NCBI GenBank assembly: GCA_964597445.1 | Contig: CAZQXO010000001.1 | Location: forward strand, 1-64,000 | Origin: UBA10649 sp964597445 | GTDB taxonomy: Bacteria; Actinomycetota; Actinomycetes; S36-B12 | Direction: 5' to 3' | Length of the DNA: 64,000 bases | In this document: positions 35,992-44,880 of the stretch, in pieces | Layout of the letters: the number at the start of each line of letters is the position of its first letter | Numbering within the stretch: position 1 is the first letter of the stretch | Position numbers and translations under genes: made by a program | The notes under the pieces: model-generated | What the model saw: the letters and a program-made list of their open reading frames with translations, nothing else | Told to the model about the DNA's origin: nothing | The model's database searches: none

Positions 35992-36989
35992 TGGGGGTAG
36001 ACCGCCGTGTCGGAGACGCTGGGAGCCACCTGGAGCGCCTCGAGGGCCGCAGGGTTGCCACCGAGCCCGCGGATCATCGTGGCGTAGTTCGACTTCATCA
36101 GTCCCAGCCAGGAGTGATCGGGCTCACCGGGGGCACCCGGAAGATCATCGTCCCGGAGCGAGTCCACGTAGCGGACGCCGGCCTCCTTGCCGATGACCTC
36201 GAGGACCGGGGAGGGGAACACCTCGGAGCCGAAGATGGTGGGCACCCCCTCGGCCTTGACCTGCTCAATCAGGGCAGCGATCTCCGCGGGGGAGGGCTCG
36301 GCGAAGTCGTTGGGCTGGATGGCCCCGACCACCTCCCAGCCGAAGTTGTCCGCGAAGTAGGCGTAGGCGTCGTGGTACGTGACCAGCTTGAGCTGCCCCT
36401 CCGGGACGGTCTTCTGGTCGGTCCGGATCGCGTCGGCGAGAGCGTTCGCCTGCTCCTCGAAGGCCCGGAAGTTGGCCTCGTAGTAGTCGGCTCCCTCAGG
36501 ATCGAGGGCGGTCAGTTCATCCCGGATGAGCGCCGCGTACTCGATGGCGTAGAGGGGATCCGTCCACAGGTGGGGGTTGGGCTTGCCCTCCTCCTTGGGG
36601 AAGGAGAAGTCGTAGATGTACTCCGACTCGGGCAGGACGGTGGTGCCGAGCTCGACCAGCTTGGCGTCGGGAGACATGTTCGCCTCGGCCAGCGCGAGGG
36701 TGGGATCCTCGAGCTTGAGGCCGTTGATGAAGATGAGGTCGGCCGTGCTGAGGAGCTCGGCTGTCTGGGGCTCGGGCTCGAAGGTGTGGCTGTTCGTGCC
36801 CTCCGGGACGATTCCCTCGATGCGCACCCGGTCGCCGCCGACGGAGGCGGCGATCGAGGTGATCGGCGAGACGGTGGTCGCGATGAGGGGACGCTCGTCC
36901 GAGGCCGTGTCCTCGCCTCCGCAGGCCGTGACGGCGATCACGGGGCTGACCGTCAGGAGAAGTGTCGCGAGGGCTCGGCGGGATCTCAT
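35988..36989 (-). CDS. Zn/Mn-binding lipoprotein of ABC importer
   Basis: A 333-residue cluster A-I (ZnuA/TroA type) solute-binding protein. The lipobox VTACGG places it on the outer face of the membrane. Candidate metal ligands are His in NSHTFEP, His in NPHLWTDP, His in TYHDAYAYF and a late acidic residue (FGSEVF or DSLRDDD). Three histidines plus an acid is more Zn-like than the His-His-Glu-Asp set of Mn proteins, but cross-specificity is common. The long His-rich loop of Zn-only ZnuA is absent. ATG 36989 fits a leaderless transcript. Confidence 0.9.
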   Translation of the reverse strand: MRSRRALATLLLTVSPVIAVTACGGEDTASDERPLIATTVSPITSIAASVGGDRVRIEGIVPEGTNSHTFEPEPQTAELLSTADLIFINGLKLEDPTLALAEANMSPDAKLVELGTTVLPESEYIYDFSFPKEEGKPNPHLWTDPLYAIEYAALIRDELTALDPEGADYYEANFRAFEEQANALADAIRTDQKTVPEGQLKLVTYHDAYAYFADNFGWEVVGAIQPNDFAEPSPAEIAALIEQVKAEGVPTIFGSEVFPSPVLEVIGKEAGVRYVDSLRDDDLPGAPGEPDHSWLGLMKSNYATMIRGLGGNPAALEALQVAPSVSDTAVYPQ

Positions 36990-36996
36990 GGGCGGG

Positions 36997-37032
36997 AATC
37001 TATTGCCCAATTCTTCTACTTGCAAATATTTG
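36997..37032 (-). promoter_or_regulatory. Promoter and candidate metal-repressor operator of the Zn/Mn importer
   Basis: Reading the minus strand, TTGCAA (37025-37020) is a -35, followed by 17 bp and TAGATT (37002-36997) as a -10, only 7 bp before the lipoprotein ATG, so the message would be leaderless. The palindrome CAAATATTTG (37023-37032) overlaps the -35 and is a candidate Zur or MntR site. Confidence 0.6.
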
Positions 37033-37086
37033 GCGATAGGTCCGCGGCGGGTCACGACGAGGGGTGGTTCCCAGTAGCCTCCCGGA

Positions 37087-37623
37087 GTGCCCCTGAGCCG
37101 TACTGCCGTCACCCAGCCCTTCCCGGGTGCCGTCTTCGAGGATGTCCTCGGCGCCAACGCCGACTACGTGCGGGATCACGTCGACACGGGCCTGAGCGGC
37201 TGGGCCCAACGGGGGCTCGCCGTCATCACGTGCATGGACTCCCGCATCGACCCGCTCGCCGTGGTCGGCATGCAGCCAGGGGACGTCAAGATCCTTCGCA
37301 ATGCCGGGGCCCGCGTGACCGACGACGTCCTGCGCACGCTGGTCCTCGCGACCTACCTCCTCGGGGTCCGACGGGTTCTCGTGATGCCACACACGGACTG
37401 CAAGATGGCCAGCGGAGAGGAGGCGGACATCCACCAGGCCATCCTCGAGAAGTCCGGGGTGGACACCCGCAGCATCGAGATCCGAACGGTGAGCGACCAG
37501 CGGAGCGCTCTCATCACGGATGTCACGAGGATTCGCACCTACCCCCTGCTCCCCGACGATCTCGTGGCCGGGGGGGCGATTCTCGACATCCGCACCGGAC
37601 GACTGGACCCGCAGCAGGCCTGA
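37087..37623 (+). CDS. Beta-class carbonic anhydrase
   Basis: Zinc enzyme interconverting CO2 and bicarbonate, 178 residues from GTG 37087. The zinc ligands and catalytic dyad are complete: Cys49, Asp51 and Arg53 (CMDSR), then His102 and Cys105 (HTDC). Its compact size and the pattern RNAGARVTDDVLRTL resemble the mycobacterial Rv1284-type beta enzymes. It is divergent from the metal importer, which could be functionally apt because carbonic anhydrase needs zinc, though this may be coincidence. Confidence 0.92.
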   Translation: MPLSRTAVTQPFPGAVFEDVLGANADYVRDHVDTGLSGWAQRGLAVITCMDSRIDPLAVVGMQPGDVKILRNAGARVTDDVLRTLVLATYLLGVRRVLVMPHTDCKMASGEEADIHQAILEKSGVDTRSIEIRTVSDQRSALITDVTRIRTYPLLPDDLVAGGAILDIRTGRLDPQQA

Positions 37624-37650
37624 CACGTCCGATTTGCCCCGAGTGGAGCG

Positions 37651-38757
37651 GTGGAGAACACTGCTGCCATGGGCCTCGCGGGGGTGGAGATGCGCCGAGC
37701 GCGCCTGCGCTTCGGGCTCCTGACCCTCGCGGTGTCCCTACTGGTCTTCCTGATCCTGCTGCTGACCACGCTGTCCAACGCCCTGATCTCCTCGCTCGTG
37801 GGTGCTCTCGAGGGGCTGGAGACGGAGGGCATCGTGTTCTCGGTCGCCTCCCAGGACAACATCGCTGCGAGCCGCATGGCTCCCGAGACGGTGGACCTGG
37901 TCGCCGCGGTCGCGGGGGTCGGAAGCGCCTCCGGTGTGGGCACGTTCACCACGAATGCGAGTCTCCCCGCGGGAGAGGGGGAGCTCCAGGTCTTCGGCTT
38001 CACCCCCGGAGCGCCGGGGGAGCCCACGGGTCTCGTCTCGGGCAGGCTGCCGGAGACGGCGACCGAGGTGGCGCTCGACGGTGATGCCGAGCTGGGCTCG
38101 GCGATCACCATCGGTGAGTCCCGCCTCACCGTCGTCGGTCTCCTGCGCGAGGCCCAGTTCAATGCGCTCCCGACCGCCTACCTGACCATTCCGGCGTACG
38201 ACACGATCGTCACGGAGCTGAACCCGGGGCTGCCCTTCGTGCCCATCAACGCCGTGGCCTTCACTGTCTCGGAGGATGCGGATCTGGAGTCGGTCGTGTC
38301 GCAGATCTCCGCGGCCGTGCCCGGGGTCCGGGCCTACACCCAGGCGGAGGCCGTGGCGGCGATTCCCGGCATCGACTCGATCTCCCAGAGCTTCGGCATC
38401 CTCGTCGGCCTGACCTTCATCATCGGCATCGTCGTGATCGGGTTCTTCTTCCTCATTCTCACGGTCCAGAAGATGCGCACCTTCACGCTGCTGCGCGCCA
38501 TCGGGGCCTCGACGGGCAGCCTCTCGAGAACGGTGGCCCTCCAGATCACCATCGTGGTGCTGCTGGCCTCGGCCGTCGCCCTCGTCTTGACCACGCTGGC
38601 GCTGCGCGGCATCAACACGGGCATCCCCGTCTCCCTGGATGCTCAGACGGTGATCACCACGGTCCTCGCGGTCCTGGCCTTCTCGCTCCTGGCCGGGCTG
38701 CTCAGTATCCGCCGCATCGCCCGAATCGATCCCGCGGCTGCCGTGGGAAGCCGCTGA
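37651..38757 (+). CDS. FtsX/MacB-type ABC transporter permease 1
   Basis: A 368-residue permease with one N-terminal membrane helix (about 20-48), a MacB-like extracytoplasmic domain (about 50-235) and three C-terminal helices (about 250-275, 300-325 and 335-355). The FtsX-type ending SIRRIARIDPAAAVG is shared with the next gene. Start is GTG 37651, or ATG 37669 as alternative. It overlaps the next permease by one base, and both pair with the ATPase at 39857. Cargo unknown. Confidence 0.88.
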   Translation: MENTAAMGLAGVEMRRARLRFGLLTLAVSLLVFLILLLTTLSNALISSLVGALEGLETEGIVFSVASQDNIAASRMAPETVDLVAAVAGVGSASGVGTFTTNASLPAGEGELQVFGFTPGAPGEPTGLVSGRLPETATEVALDGDAELGSAITIGESRLTVVGLLREAQFNALPTAYLTIPAYDTIVTELNPGLPFVPINAVAFTVSEDADLESVVSQISAAVPGVRAYTQAEAVAAIPGIDSISQSFGILVGLTFIIGIVVIGFFFLILTVQKMRTFTLLRAIGASTGSLSRTVALQITIVVLLASAVALVLTTLALRGINTGIPVSLDAQTVITTVLAVLAFSLLAGLLSIRRIARIDPAAAVGSR

Positions 38758-39860
38758 TGCTGGCCATCCGTGAGTTCCAGCGGGGTCTGGGACGCTTCTC
38801 CGCCATCGTCTCGGCTCTGGGCCTGCTGGTGTTCCTCGTCCTGATCCTCGGTGCGCTCGCGGATGGCCTGTTCTACGGGTCCACGGGTGCCGTGCGTTCC
38901 ACAAGTGCCACGGCCTACGCCTTCGACGATGAGGCGGAGGGCTCGCTGGTCCGGTCGCGGCTCACGACCCCCGACGTCGACCGACTGGCGAAGGCACCCG
39001 GGGTGGAGTCGGCGGGCCCCGTCGGCGTGCTGCTCACCGGGGGAGAGGGGCCAGACGGGGAGGTGAGCCTCGCGGTCTTCGGAATCGACATGGGCTCGGC
39101 CGGGACCCCGACCTCCCTGATCCAGGGCCGCATGCCCGATCCCGGGGAGCCTGGCGTCGCAGCGGCCGATGAGCGACTTCGGGATCAGGGGGTCGACATC
39201 GGGTCGACCGTCAGCGTGGGGGGTGTCCCGGCGGAGGTCGTCGGCATCGTCAGTGACGCGTCCTACCAACTCCAGCCCAGCCTCTGGACCAGCCTTCCCA
39301 CCTGGCGGGAGATGAGGGACGCTGTCCGACCGGAACTGCGTGGGCAGCCGGACGGGATCAATGCCGTGGCGCTCGTGACGGCCCCGGACGCCTCCCTCGC
39401 ATCCATCCAGGAGGCCGTGGGCGGCATCACGGTCCTGTCGGCCGAGGCGACGGGACTGGCGATCCCGGGTGTGGAGCAGCAGTCGTCGACCTTGAACTCC
39501 ATCATCTACACGACCCTGGCCGTCGCCGCCCTCGTGGTGGCGCTGTTCTTCGCGCTGCTCGTGCTCGAGAAGCGCGAGCTCTTCGCGGCCCTCAAGGCCC
39601 TCGGTGCGTCGACGTCCCGACTGGGTGCAGGTGTGATCCTGCAGGCGGCCGTGGCGTCCGTGCTGGGGGTCGTCCTCGGAACGGTCGTGGCTCGCCTCTT
39701 CGGGCTGATCATCCCCGCCCAGGTTCCGACCCTGTTCCGGACTGACACTCTCGTCACGATCGGTGTCTTCACCATCGTCGCAGGGATCGTCGGTGCACTG
39801 TTCTCCCTACGCCGGATCGCCCGCATCGATCCGGCAACCGCCATCGGAGGTGTGCTGTGA
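38757..39860 (+). CDS. FtsX/MacB-type ABC transporter permease 2
   Basis: A 367-residue paralogue of the preceding permease with the same layout: N-terminal helix (about 15-40), extracytoplasmic domain (about 45-235), and three late helices. The C-terminus SLRRIARIDPATAIGG nearly repeats the ending of its neighbour. The two are likely a heterodimeric exporter of small molecules or lipoprotein-type cargo, as in other MacB/DevC systems. It overlaps the ATPase gene by 4 bp. Confidence 0.88.
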   Translation: MLAIREFQRGLGRFSAIVSALGLLVFLVLILGALADGLFYGSTGAVRSTSATAYAFDDEAEGSLVRSRLTTPDVDRLAKAPGVESAGPVGVLLTGGEGPDGEVSLAVFGIDMGSAGTPTSLIQGRMPDPGEPGVAAADERLRDQGVDIGSTVSVGGVPAEVVGIVSDASYQLQPSLWTSLPTWREMRDAVRPELRGQPDGINAVALVTAPDASLASIQEAVGGITVLSAEATGLAIPGVEQQSSTLNSIIYTTLAVAALVVALFFALLVLEKRELFAALKALGASTSRLGAGVILQAAVASVLGVVLGTVVARLFGLIIPAQVPTLFRTDTLVTIGVFTIVAGIVGALFSLRRIARIDPATAIGGVL

Positions 39861-40645
39861 GCCAGGATCCAGTCGTCGAGGCGACCGGCTCGGTGCCAGA
39901 CGGCCCAGGGCCCTCCCCTCGGATGGACGCCGCCTCGCACGCCGGGGCGCTCCTCCGCGTCGCCGACGTGCGCAAGGTGTACGGCGAGGGTCACACCGAG
40001 GTGGTGGCCGTTGCCGATGCCACGATGGCCGTCGATCAGGGAGAGTTCGTCGCCCTCCTCGGCCCCTCGGGTTCGGGAAAGACGACCCTCATCTCCATCA
40101 TCGGCGGCCTTCTCGGTGCGTCCTCCGGGACCGTGCACCTGGGAGACGTCGATGTGACGGCCATGAGCAGGAGCGAGCTCACGCGTTTCCGGGCCGAGCG
40201 GGTCGGCTTCGTCTTCCAGTCCGCGAACCTCGTGCCCTTCCTGACGGCGCGCGAGAACCTGCTCTACGTCGCCGGGCTCGTCAAGGGGGGTTCGCGCGCC
40301 CAGTCACGTGCACGGGCGGACCAGCTGCTCGAGGAACTGGGCCTGGCGGACCGAGCCGGCAACCTGCCCGAGCAGCTGTCGGGCGGCGAGCGCCAGAGGG
40401 TCGCGATCGGGCGCGCCCTGATGAATGATCCGGATCTTGTCCTAGTGGACGAGCCGACGGCAGCCCTCGACACCGCCATGGGCAGGCAGGTCGTGGAGCT
40501 GCTGCGGCGCGAGATCAAGTCCCGGGGAAAGACGGGAATCATGGTGACGCATGACCTCCGCATGGTCGAGTACACCGACCGCGTCTTCGAGATCCTCGAC
40601 GGACAGCTCACCCACGTGGAGGCCCCGAGCGCCCTGGGTCACTGA
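39857..40645 (+). CDS. MacB/DevA-type ABC transporter ATP-binding protein
   Basis: A 262-residue ABC ATPase: Walker A GPSGSGKTTLISII, signature LSGGERQRVAIGRAL, Walker B LVLVDEPTAALD and switch His in VTHDLRM. Residues 1-30 are a polar extension. GTG 39857 overlaps permease 2 by 4 bp, so the three genes form a tight operon. It is convergent with the leftward arm of the aromatic island, whose Rieske ferredoxin stops 7 bp away. Confidence 0.92.
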   Translation: MSQDPVVEATGSVPDGPGPSPRMDAASHAGALLRVADVRKVYGEGHTEVVAVADATMAVDQGEFVALLGPSGSGKTTLISIIGGLLGASSGTVHLGDVDVTAMSRSELTRFRAERVGFVFQSANLVPFLTARENLLYVAGLVKGGSRAQSRARADQLLEELGLADRAGNLPEQLSGGERQRVAIGRALMNDPDLVLVDEPTAALDTAMGRQVVELLRREIKSRGKTGIMVTHDLRMVEYTDRVFEILDGQLTHVEAPSALGH

Positions 40646-40652
40646 CGTCCCG

Positions 40653-41027
40653 TCAGGACACAGGCCCCCGACGGGCCTGCTCGAGCAGCGTCTCGCGCAG
40701 GGTCATCGCGGGAGCCGCAGGAGGAAGGTCGACCTCGACCCAGCCCGCCTCGGTGACCTCAATAGCGTAGGTGGGGACTCGCACGTCAGGCCGTCCGACC
40801 CGAGCACCGTCCGTCACGCGGAATCGCCAGAGGTGCGCCGGGCATGTGACGCATCCGTCACGCAGGAGGCCCGCGCTGAGCGAGGCGCCGTTGTGCGGGC
40901 AGACATCATCGATGGCATGGATGGTGCCCTCGACTCGGGTGATCAGGAGTGCCCGACCCTCCACCTCGACGCGGCACATGCCGGTCATCGGGATGTCATC
41001 CTGATGGATGACCGCATGGCGCACCAT
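40653..41027 (-). CDS. Rieske-type [2Fe-2S] ferredoxin
   Basis: A 124-residue electron carrier. The Rieske motif is complete: Cys43 and His45 (CPHNG), Cys62 and His65 (CPAHLW). It is last in the leftward catabolic operon, 6 bp after the tautomerase gene. With the FprA-like reductase (54756) and Rieske oxygenase (52575) of the rightward arm it would complete a three-component oxygenase. It could instead help keep the extradiol dioxygenases reduced. The final 30 residues are an unusual basic/Leu-rich tail. Confidence 0.88.
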   Translation of the reverse strand: MVRHAVIHQDDIPMTGMCRVEVEGRALLITRVEGTIHAIDDVCPHNGASLSAGLLRDGCVTCPAHLWRFRVTDGARVGRPDVRVPTYAIEVTEAGWVEVDLPPAAPAMTLRETLLEQARRGPVS

Positions 41028-41033
41028 GGGTGA

Positions 41034-41231
41034 TCAGGCGTCAGGACGCAGGACCGACATGGGCACCCCGCCGATGGCCCAGTCGTCCTTGCTCACCTCG
41101 TAGATGGCCACCCGGATGCGTTCGGGGTCGCCACCGAGGGATTCCGCGGTCGCCTCGGTGAGGCGACGCATCAACTCGTGCTTCTGGTCGGCGGTGCGGC
41201 CTTCGAGCATCGTGATCTGGATGAAGGGCAT
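41034..41231 (-). CDS. 4-Oxalocrotonate tautomerase family protein
   Basis: A 65-residue tautomerase. Pro2, which becomes the N-terminal catalytic proline once Met is removed, is present (MPFIQITMLEGR), and an Arg near position 12 fits the active site. In meta-cleavage pathways this enzyme (DmpI) isomerises 2-hydroxymuconate, the acid made from ring-cleavage semialdehyde, before decarboxylation by DmpH. The adjoining DmpH-like gene fits that branch. It is 40 bp downstream of that gene on the same strand. Confidence 0.85.
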   Translation of the reverse strand: MPFIQITMLEGRTADQKHELMRRLTEATAESLGGDPERIRVAIYEVSKDDWAIGGVPMSVLRPDA

Positions 41232-41271
41232 GTCTCTCCCAGGATGAGGTGGTCGGTTGCCGGATCGATCG

Positions 41272-42054
41272 TCAGCGGCAGGCGAGCTCGACGGTACCGA
41301 GTCGGTCGAATCGCGCGACGACCGTGTCGCCAGGTGCGACGGCGATGGCCTCCGTCAGGGCTCCGGCCATGACCACCTGCCCCGCTCGAAGGCCACGCCC
41401 CCGGGCAGCGAGCTGGCGGACCATCCACGCCACGCTCGCCGCAGGATGTCCCATGACGGCGGCGCCCGCAGCAGTCGAGAGGAGCACGCCGTTCTTCTCG
41501 AAGGTGCACCCCACGAGGCGGAGGTCTATGCCGGCGGGATCTGTGCCGCAGCCTCCAAGTGTGTAGGCAGCGCAGGAGGAGTTGTCGGCGATGACATCGG
41601 TGAAGGTGAAGGCGTATCCCGAGTAGCGGGAATCGAGAACGTCGATGGCCGGGAACACCAGTGCCGTGGCGTCGAGCACATGGGCCGCCGTGACATGGAC
41701 ACCCTCGAGGTCCGATCGGAGCAGAAAGGCGATCTCAGGCTCGCATCGGGGCTGGATGAACCTGCCGCACACGAGAGGCTCGCCCGTGTCGATCTGCATG
41801 TCGTCGGTCAGGAAGCCGTACAGGGGGCGGTCGACCTTCATCTGCTGCTGCTTGGCGCGGCTGGTGAGGCCGAGCTTCGCTCCGACGACCACGGCTCCTT
41901 GCGCGATCCGGGCAGCGACCACAGCGTCCTGGATCTCGTAGGCGGTATCGAAGTCGAGGTCGGGATGGCGGTCCGTCAGGGCGGCGACACCGGTCCGGGT
42001 GCGGGCGGCCTCAATGAGGATCCCAGCGAGGTCGTCCTTGGGCAATGAGGTCAT
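41272..42054 (-). CDS. 2-Oxo-3-hexenedioate (4-oxalocrotonate) decarboxylase
   Basis: A 260-residue DmpH/DmpE-family protein. Mg-ligand acids appear in CEPEIAFLL and in AIDVLDSRYSG; VGAKLGLTS is the conserved family block. I assign the decarboxylase role because a second family member upstream (44043-44843) is more like the hydratase and because a tautomerase follows. The two reactions are hard to tell apart from sequence. It overlaps the aldolase stop by 4 bp. Confidence 0.82.
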   Translation of the reverse strand: MTSLPKDDLAGILIEAARTRTGVAALTDRHPDLDFDTAYEIQDAVVAARIAQGAVVVGAKLGLTSRAKQQQMKVDRPLYGFLTDDMQIDTGEPLVCGRFIQPRCEPEIAFLLRSDLEGVHVTAAHVLDATALVFPAIDVLDSRYSGYAFTFTDVIADNSSCAAYTLGGCGTDPAGIDLRLVGCTFEKNGVLLSTAAGAAVMGHPAASVAWMVRQLAARGRGLRAGQVVMAGALTEAIAVAPGDTVVARFDRLGTVELACR

Positions 42055-43100
42055 GACTGATCTCCGGTCCTGCTCTCCTGGGCAGCATGCTTCGCCGCCA
42101 GCTCCAGTGCGACGTCGATGATCATGTCCTCCTGGCCACCCACGACCTGGCGCCGACCCAGTTCGAGCAGGATCTCCGACTGTGGCACGCCGTAGCGCTC
42201 AGCGGCACGCTCCGCGTGAAGCAGGAACGAGCCGTACACACCGGCGTAGCCCAGAATGAGCCCGGCCCGATCGATTACCTGCTGTCGGGGCATCAGAGGT
42301 CGGACGACCTCCTCGGCGAGATCCATCAGGGCGAGGGGGTCCACGCCCGTCTCGATGCCGTACTTCGTGGAGACCGCGGCCAGGATCTCGGTGGGGCAGT
42401 TGCCTGCACCGGCTCCGAGTCCGGCAGAGGTTCCGTCGAGGTTCTTGGCTCCCTCCTCGTAGGCGGCGATCGAGTTGGCGACCGCCATCGACAGGTTGTT
42501 GTGGGCGTGGACACCGACGGGCACCTCGAGCGCTTCCACGAGGGCGTTGACGCGCCGTCGAACGTCGTCCGTGGTCATCGCACCAGCCGAGTCCGCGATG
42601 TAGATGGTGTCGGCGCCGTACGCCTGCATGAGGAGTGCCTGCTCGACGAGGCCTTCGGGGGAGTTCATGTGCGCCATCATCAGGAAGCCGATGGCCTCCA
42701 TGCCGAGGGACTTGGCCACCTTGATGTGCTGTTCGGTGATGTCGGCCTCCGTGCAGTGCACGGCGATGCGGGCGACCTCTACGCCGAGTTCGTTCACCTC
42801 GCGGAGGTCGTCGGCGAGGCCGATTCCGGGAAGCAGCAGACAGGCGATCTTGGCGCGGTTAGCGGCCTCGCAAGCTCGTGCGATGAGTTCCTTCTCGGGC
42901 ACCGCGCTGAAGCCGTAGTTGAAGCTCGAGCCCCCGAGACCATCTCCATGGGCGATCTCGATGACCTGGACACCGGCCGCATCCAGCCCGCGCACGATGG
43001 AGACGACGTCATCCGCGTAGTACTGGTGGCTGATGGCATGAGACCCATCCCTCAGTGTTGAGTCGATGAGCCGGAAGTCGGTCGTGCTCACGTCATGCAC
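42051..43100 (-). CDS. dmpG: 4-Hydroxy-2-oxovalerate aldolase
   Basis: A 349-residue divalent-metal aldolase that splits 4-hydroxy-2-oxovalerate to pyruvate and acetaldehyde. The HMG-CoA-lyase-like fold starts with DSTLRDGSHAISHQY (catalytic Arg, metal Asp and His). The metal-binding GVHAHNNLSMAVANS occurs near residue 200. It forms a channelling complex with DmpF in known pathways, and here the two genes overlap by 8 bp in the order dmpF-dmpG. Confidence 0.95.
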   Translation of the reverse strand: MHDVSTTDFRLIDSTLRDGSHAISHQYYADDVVSIVRGLDAAGVQVIEIAHGDGLGGSSFNYGFSAVPEKELIARACEAANRAKIACLLLPGIGLADDLREVNELGVEVARIAVHCTEADITEQHIKVAKSLGMEAIGFLMMAHMNSPEGLVEQALLMQAYGADTIYIADSAGAMTTDDVRRRVNALVEALEVPVGVHAHNNLSMAVANSIAAYEEGAKNLDGTSAGLGAGAGNCPTEILAAVSTKYGIETGVDPLALMDLAEEVVRPLMPRQQVIDRAGLILGYAGVYGSFLLHAERAAERYGVPQSEILLELGRRQVVGGQEDMIIDVALELAAKHAAQESRTGDQS

Positions 43101-44028
43101 CTGCCTTCATGGATGACTGATGATGGGCGAGGGCCTCACCGACGCGCTGGGCTGCGGCGGTCATGATGTCGAGGTTTCCCGCGTAGGGAGGCAGGTAGTC
43201 GCCAGCGCCCTCGACCTCCAGCAGGATGACGGCCCGATGGGGGACGACGCCCCCGGGAGTCTGGTACGGCCCCTCCTCGATCACGGGAGGGTTCTTCAGT
43301 CGGTAGCCCGGAACGTACTGCTGGACGTCCCGCTCCATGTCGCGGATCGAATCCAGCACCGCGTCATGGTCTGTGCCCTCGGGTAGCCCTGCGAAGACCG
43401 TGTTGCGCATCATGATGGGCGGCTCGGCCGGATTCAGGATGATGATGGCCTTGCTGGTGTCCGCTCCGCCGATCTCGCGCAGTGCCGTGCTGGTGGTCTT
43501 GGTGAACTCGTCGATGTTCTGGCGCGTGCCCGGACCTGCTGAGCGCGAGGAGACGGTGGACACCATCTCCGCATACGGGAGTGAGTCCACCACCCGTCTC
43601 ACGGCGTAGACCATCGGAGTCGTGGCCTGGCCACCGCAGGTGACCATGTTGATGTTGCGAGCCTCGAGGTGCTCCGTGAGGTTGACTGCAGCGATCACCT
43701 TGGGTCCGATCGCGGCCGGGGTGAGGTCGACCGCGATGATCCCGGCATCGTCGTAGTCCTGCGCGTGGGCCTTGTGGACGTAGGCCGACGTCGCATCGAA
43801 GACCAGGTCGATCTCATCAGCATGGTCGAGGATCCAGGTGGGACCCTCCGGGGTCCCCTCATAGCCCAGTCGCCGTGCCCGAGCCAGCCCGTCGGACTGG
43901 GGATCGATTCCCACGAGAGCAACGATCTCCAGTGGGGTCGAGTCGGTGCCGGAGGCATTCGTGCCCTTGTGGAGCTTCATCATCAGGTCGGTGCCGATGT
44001 TCCCCGACCCCAGAATCGCGCAACGCAT
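43093..44028 (-). CDS. dmpF: Acetaldehyde dehydrogenase (acetylating)
   Basis: A 311-residue NAD+- and CoA-dependent enzyme converting acetaldehyde to acetyl-CoA. It has an N-terminal Rossmann motif LGSGNIGTDL and a catalytic Cys in VTCGGQATTPMV (about 132). The block GPGTRQNIDEFT is typical. ATG 44028 follows GAGGGAGCAGG. It prevents release of toxic acetaldehyde from DmpG and completes the route to central metabolism. Confidence 0.95.
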   Translation of the reverse strand: MRCAILGSGNIGTDLMMKLHKGTNASGTDSTPLEIVALVGIDPQSDGLARARRLGYEGTPEGPTWILDHADEIDLVFDATSAYVHKAHAQDYDDAGIIAVDLTPAAIGPKVIAAVNLTEHLEARNINMVTCGGQATTPMVYAVRRVVDSLPYAEMVSTVSSRSAGPGTRQNIDEFTKTTSTALREIGGADTSKAIIILNPAEPPIMMRNTVFAGLPEGTDHDAVLDSIRDMERDVQQYVPGYRLKNPPVIEEGPYQTPGGVVPHRAVILLEVEGAGDYLPPYAGNLDIMTAAAQRVGEALAHHQSSMKAGA

Positions 44029-44042
44029 GTCCTGCTCCCTCG

Positions 44043-44843
44043 CTACTGACTGGCCATACGAATGGTGATGGGGCCGAGGTGATCGAACTCGGCACGGAAG
44101 ACGTCTCCTGGCGCGACCGGGACCATCGCGTGCAGGGCACCGGTCATGATGACGCTTCCTGCGGGAAGCCCGGCCCCCAGGGGCGCGAGGGTGTTGGCGA
44201 GCCAGGCGACAGCGGCGAGGGGGTCGCCGAGCGCGGCTGCACCGGCGCCCGTGGCGACCAGCTCACCGTTGCGGGTGAACACCATGCCGATCAGGCGCGG
44301 ATCGAGATCGTCGATCGGGATGACCATGCTGCTCAGTGCGATGGCGCCGTTGCTCGCAAGGTCGGCGACCGTGTCGGCCAGTCGAATCCGCCAATCCCGG
44401 ATGCGGGAGTCGACGATCTCCAGAGCGGCAGCGATGCCCGCAGTGGAACGTCGGACCTGAGCGGGGGTGCAGTGAGGTCCCGTGACATCCTCGCTGAGGA
44501 TGACGGCGATCTCCCCTTCCATGCGCGGTGCGATGAACGCATCGACAGGGAGCTCCGCTCCGTCGCGGTAGACGGTCGAGGCGAAGACCGGGCCGAAGTC
44601 GGGTGAGTCCACGCCCAGGAGCTCCTGCATGGGACGTGATGTCAGGCCGAGCTTGTAGCCCGTGATGACCTCGCCGCGCTCGATGAGACGTGCCACCAGA
44701 TGCCTCTGGATGGCGTAGCCCTCCTCCATGCCGAGTTCCGGTCGGGCATCGGTGAAGGGGGCGATGGGCACGCCCGTGTCCCGGGCCTCGAGGAGCTGAG
44801 CCGCGCAGGTGCGCGCCTCGTCGTCACTCAGGATGGATGTCAT
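44043..44843 (-). CDS. dmpE: 2-Keto-4-pentenoate hydratase
   Basis: Adds water to 2-oxopent-4-enoate to give the DmpG substrate. It has 266 residues from ATG 44843, which follows AGGGAGAGGA. Metal acids lie in MEGEIAVIL and EIVDSRIRDWRI, and ITGYKLGLTS is the family block. It is paralogous to the decarboxylase at 41272-42054 (similar motifs throughout). It is the first structural gene after the IclR regulator. Confidence 0.88.
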   Translation of the reverse strand: MTSILSDDEARTCAAQLLEARDTGVPIAPFTDARPELGMEEGYAIQRHLVARLIERGEVITGYKLGLTSRPMQELLGVDSPDFGPVFASTVYRDGAELPVDAFIAPRMEGEIAVILSEDVTGPHCTPAQVRRSTAGIAAALEIVDSRIRDWRIRLADTVADLASNGAIALSSMVIPIDDLDPRLIGMVFTRNGELVATGAGAAALGDPLAAVAWLANTLAPLGAGLPAGSVIMTGALHAMVPVAPGDVFRAEFDHLGPITIRMASQ

Positions 44844-44880
44844 CCGCTGTCCTCTCCCTCTGGTCCCTCGCCCGTGCCTA

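Noticed and set aside
36114..38084. 656-residue plus-strand frame across the Zn/Mn lipoprotein and into the ABC permease
   Set aside because: It overlaps three convincing genes. The translation is Arg/Gly/Asp-rich without domains.
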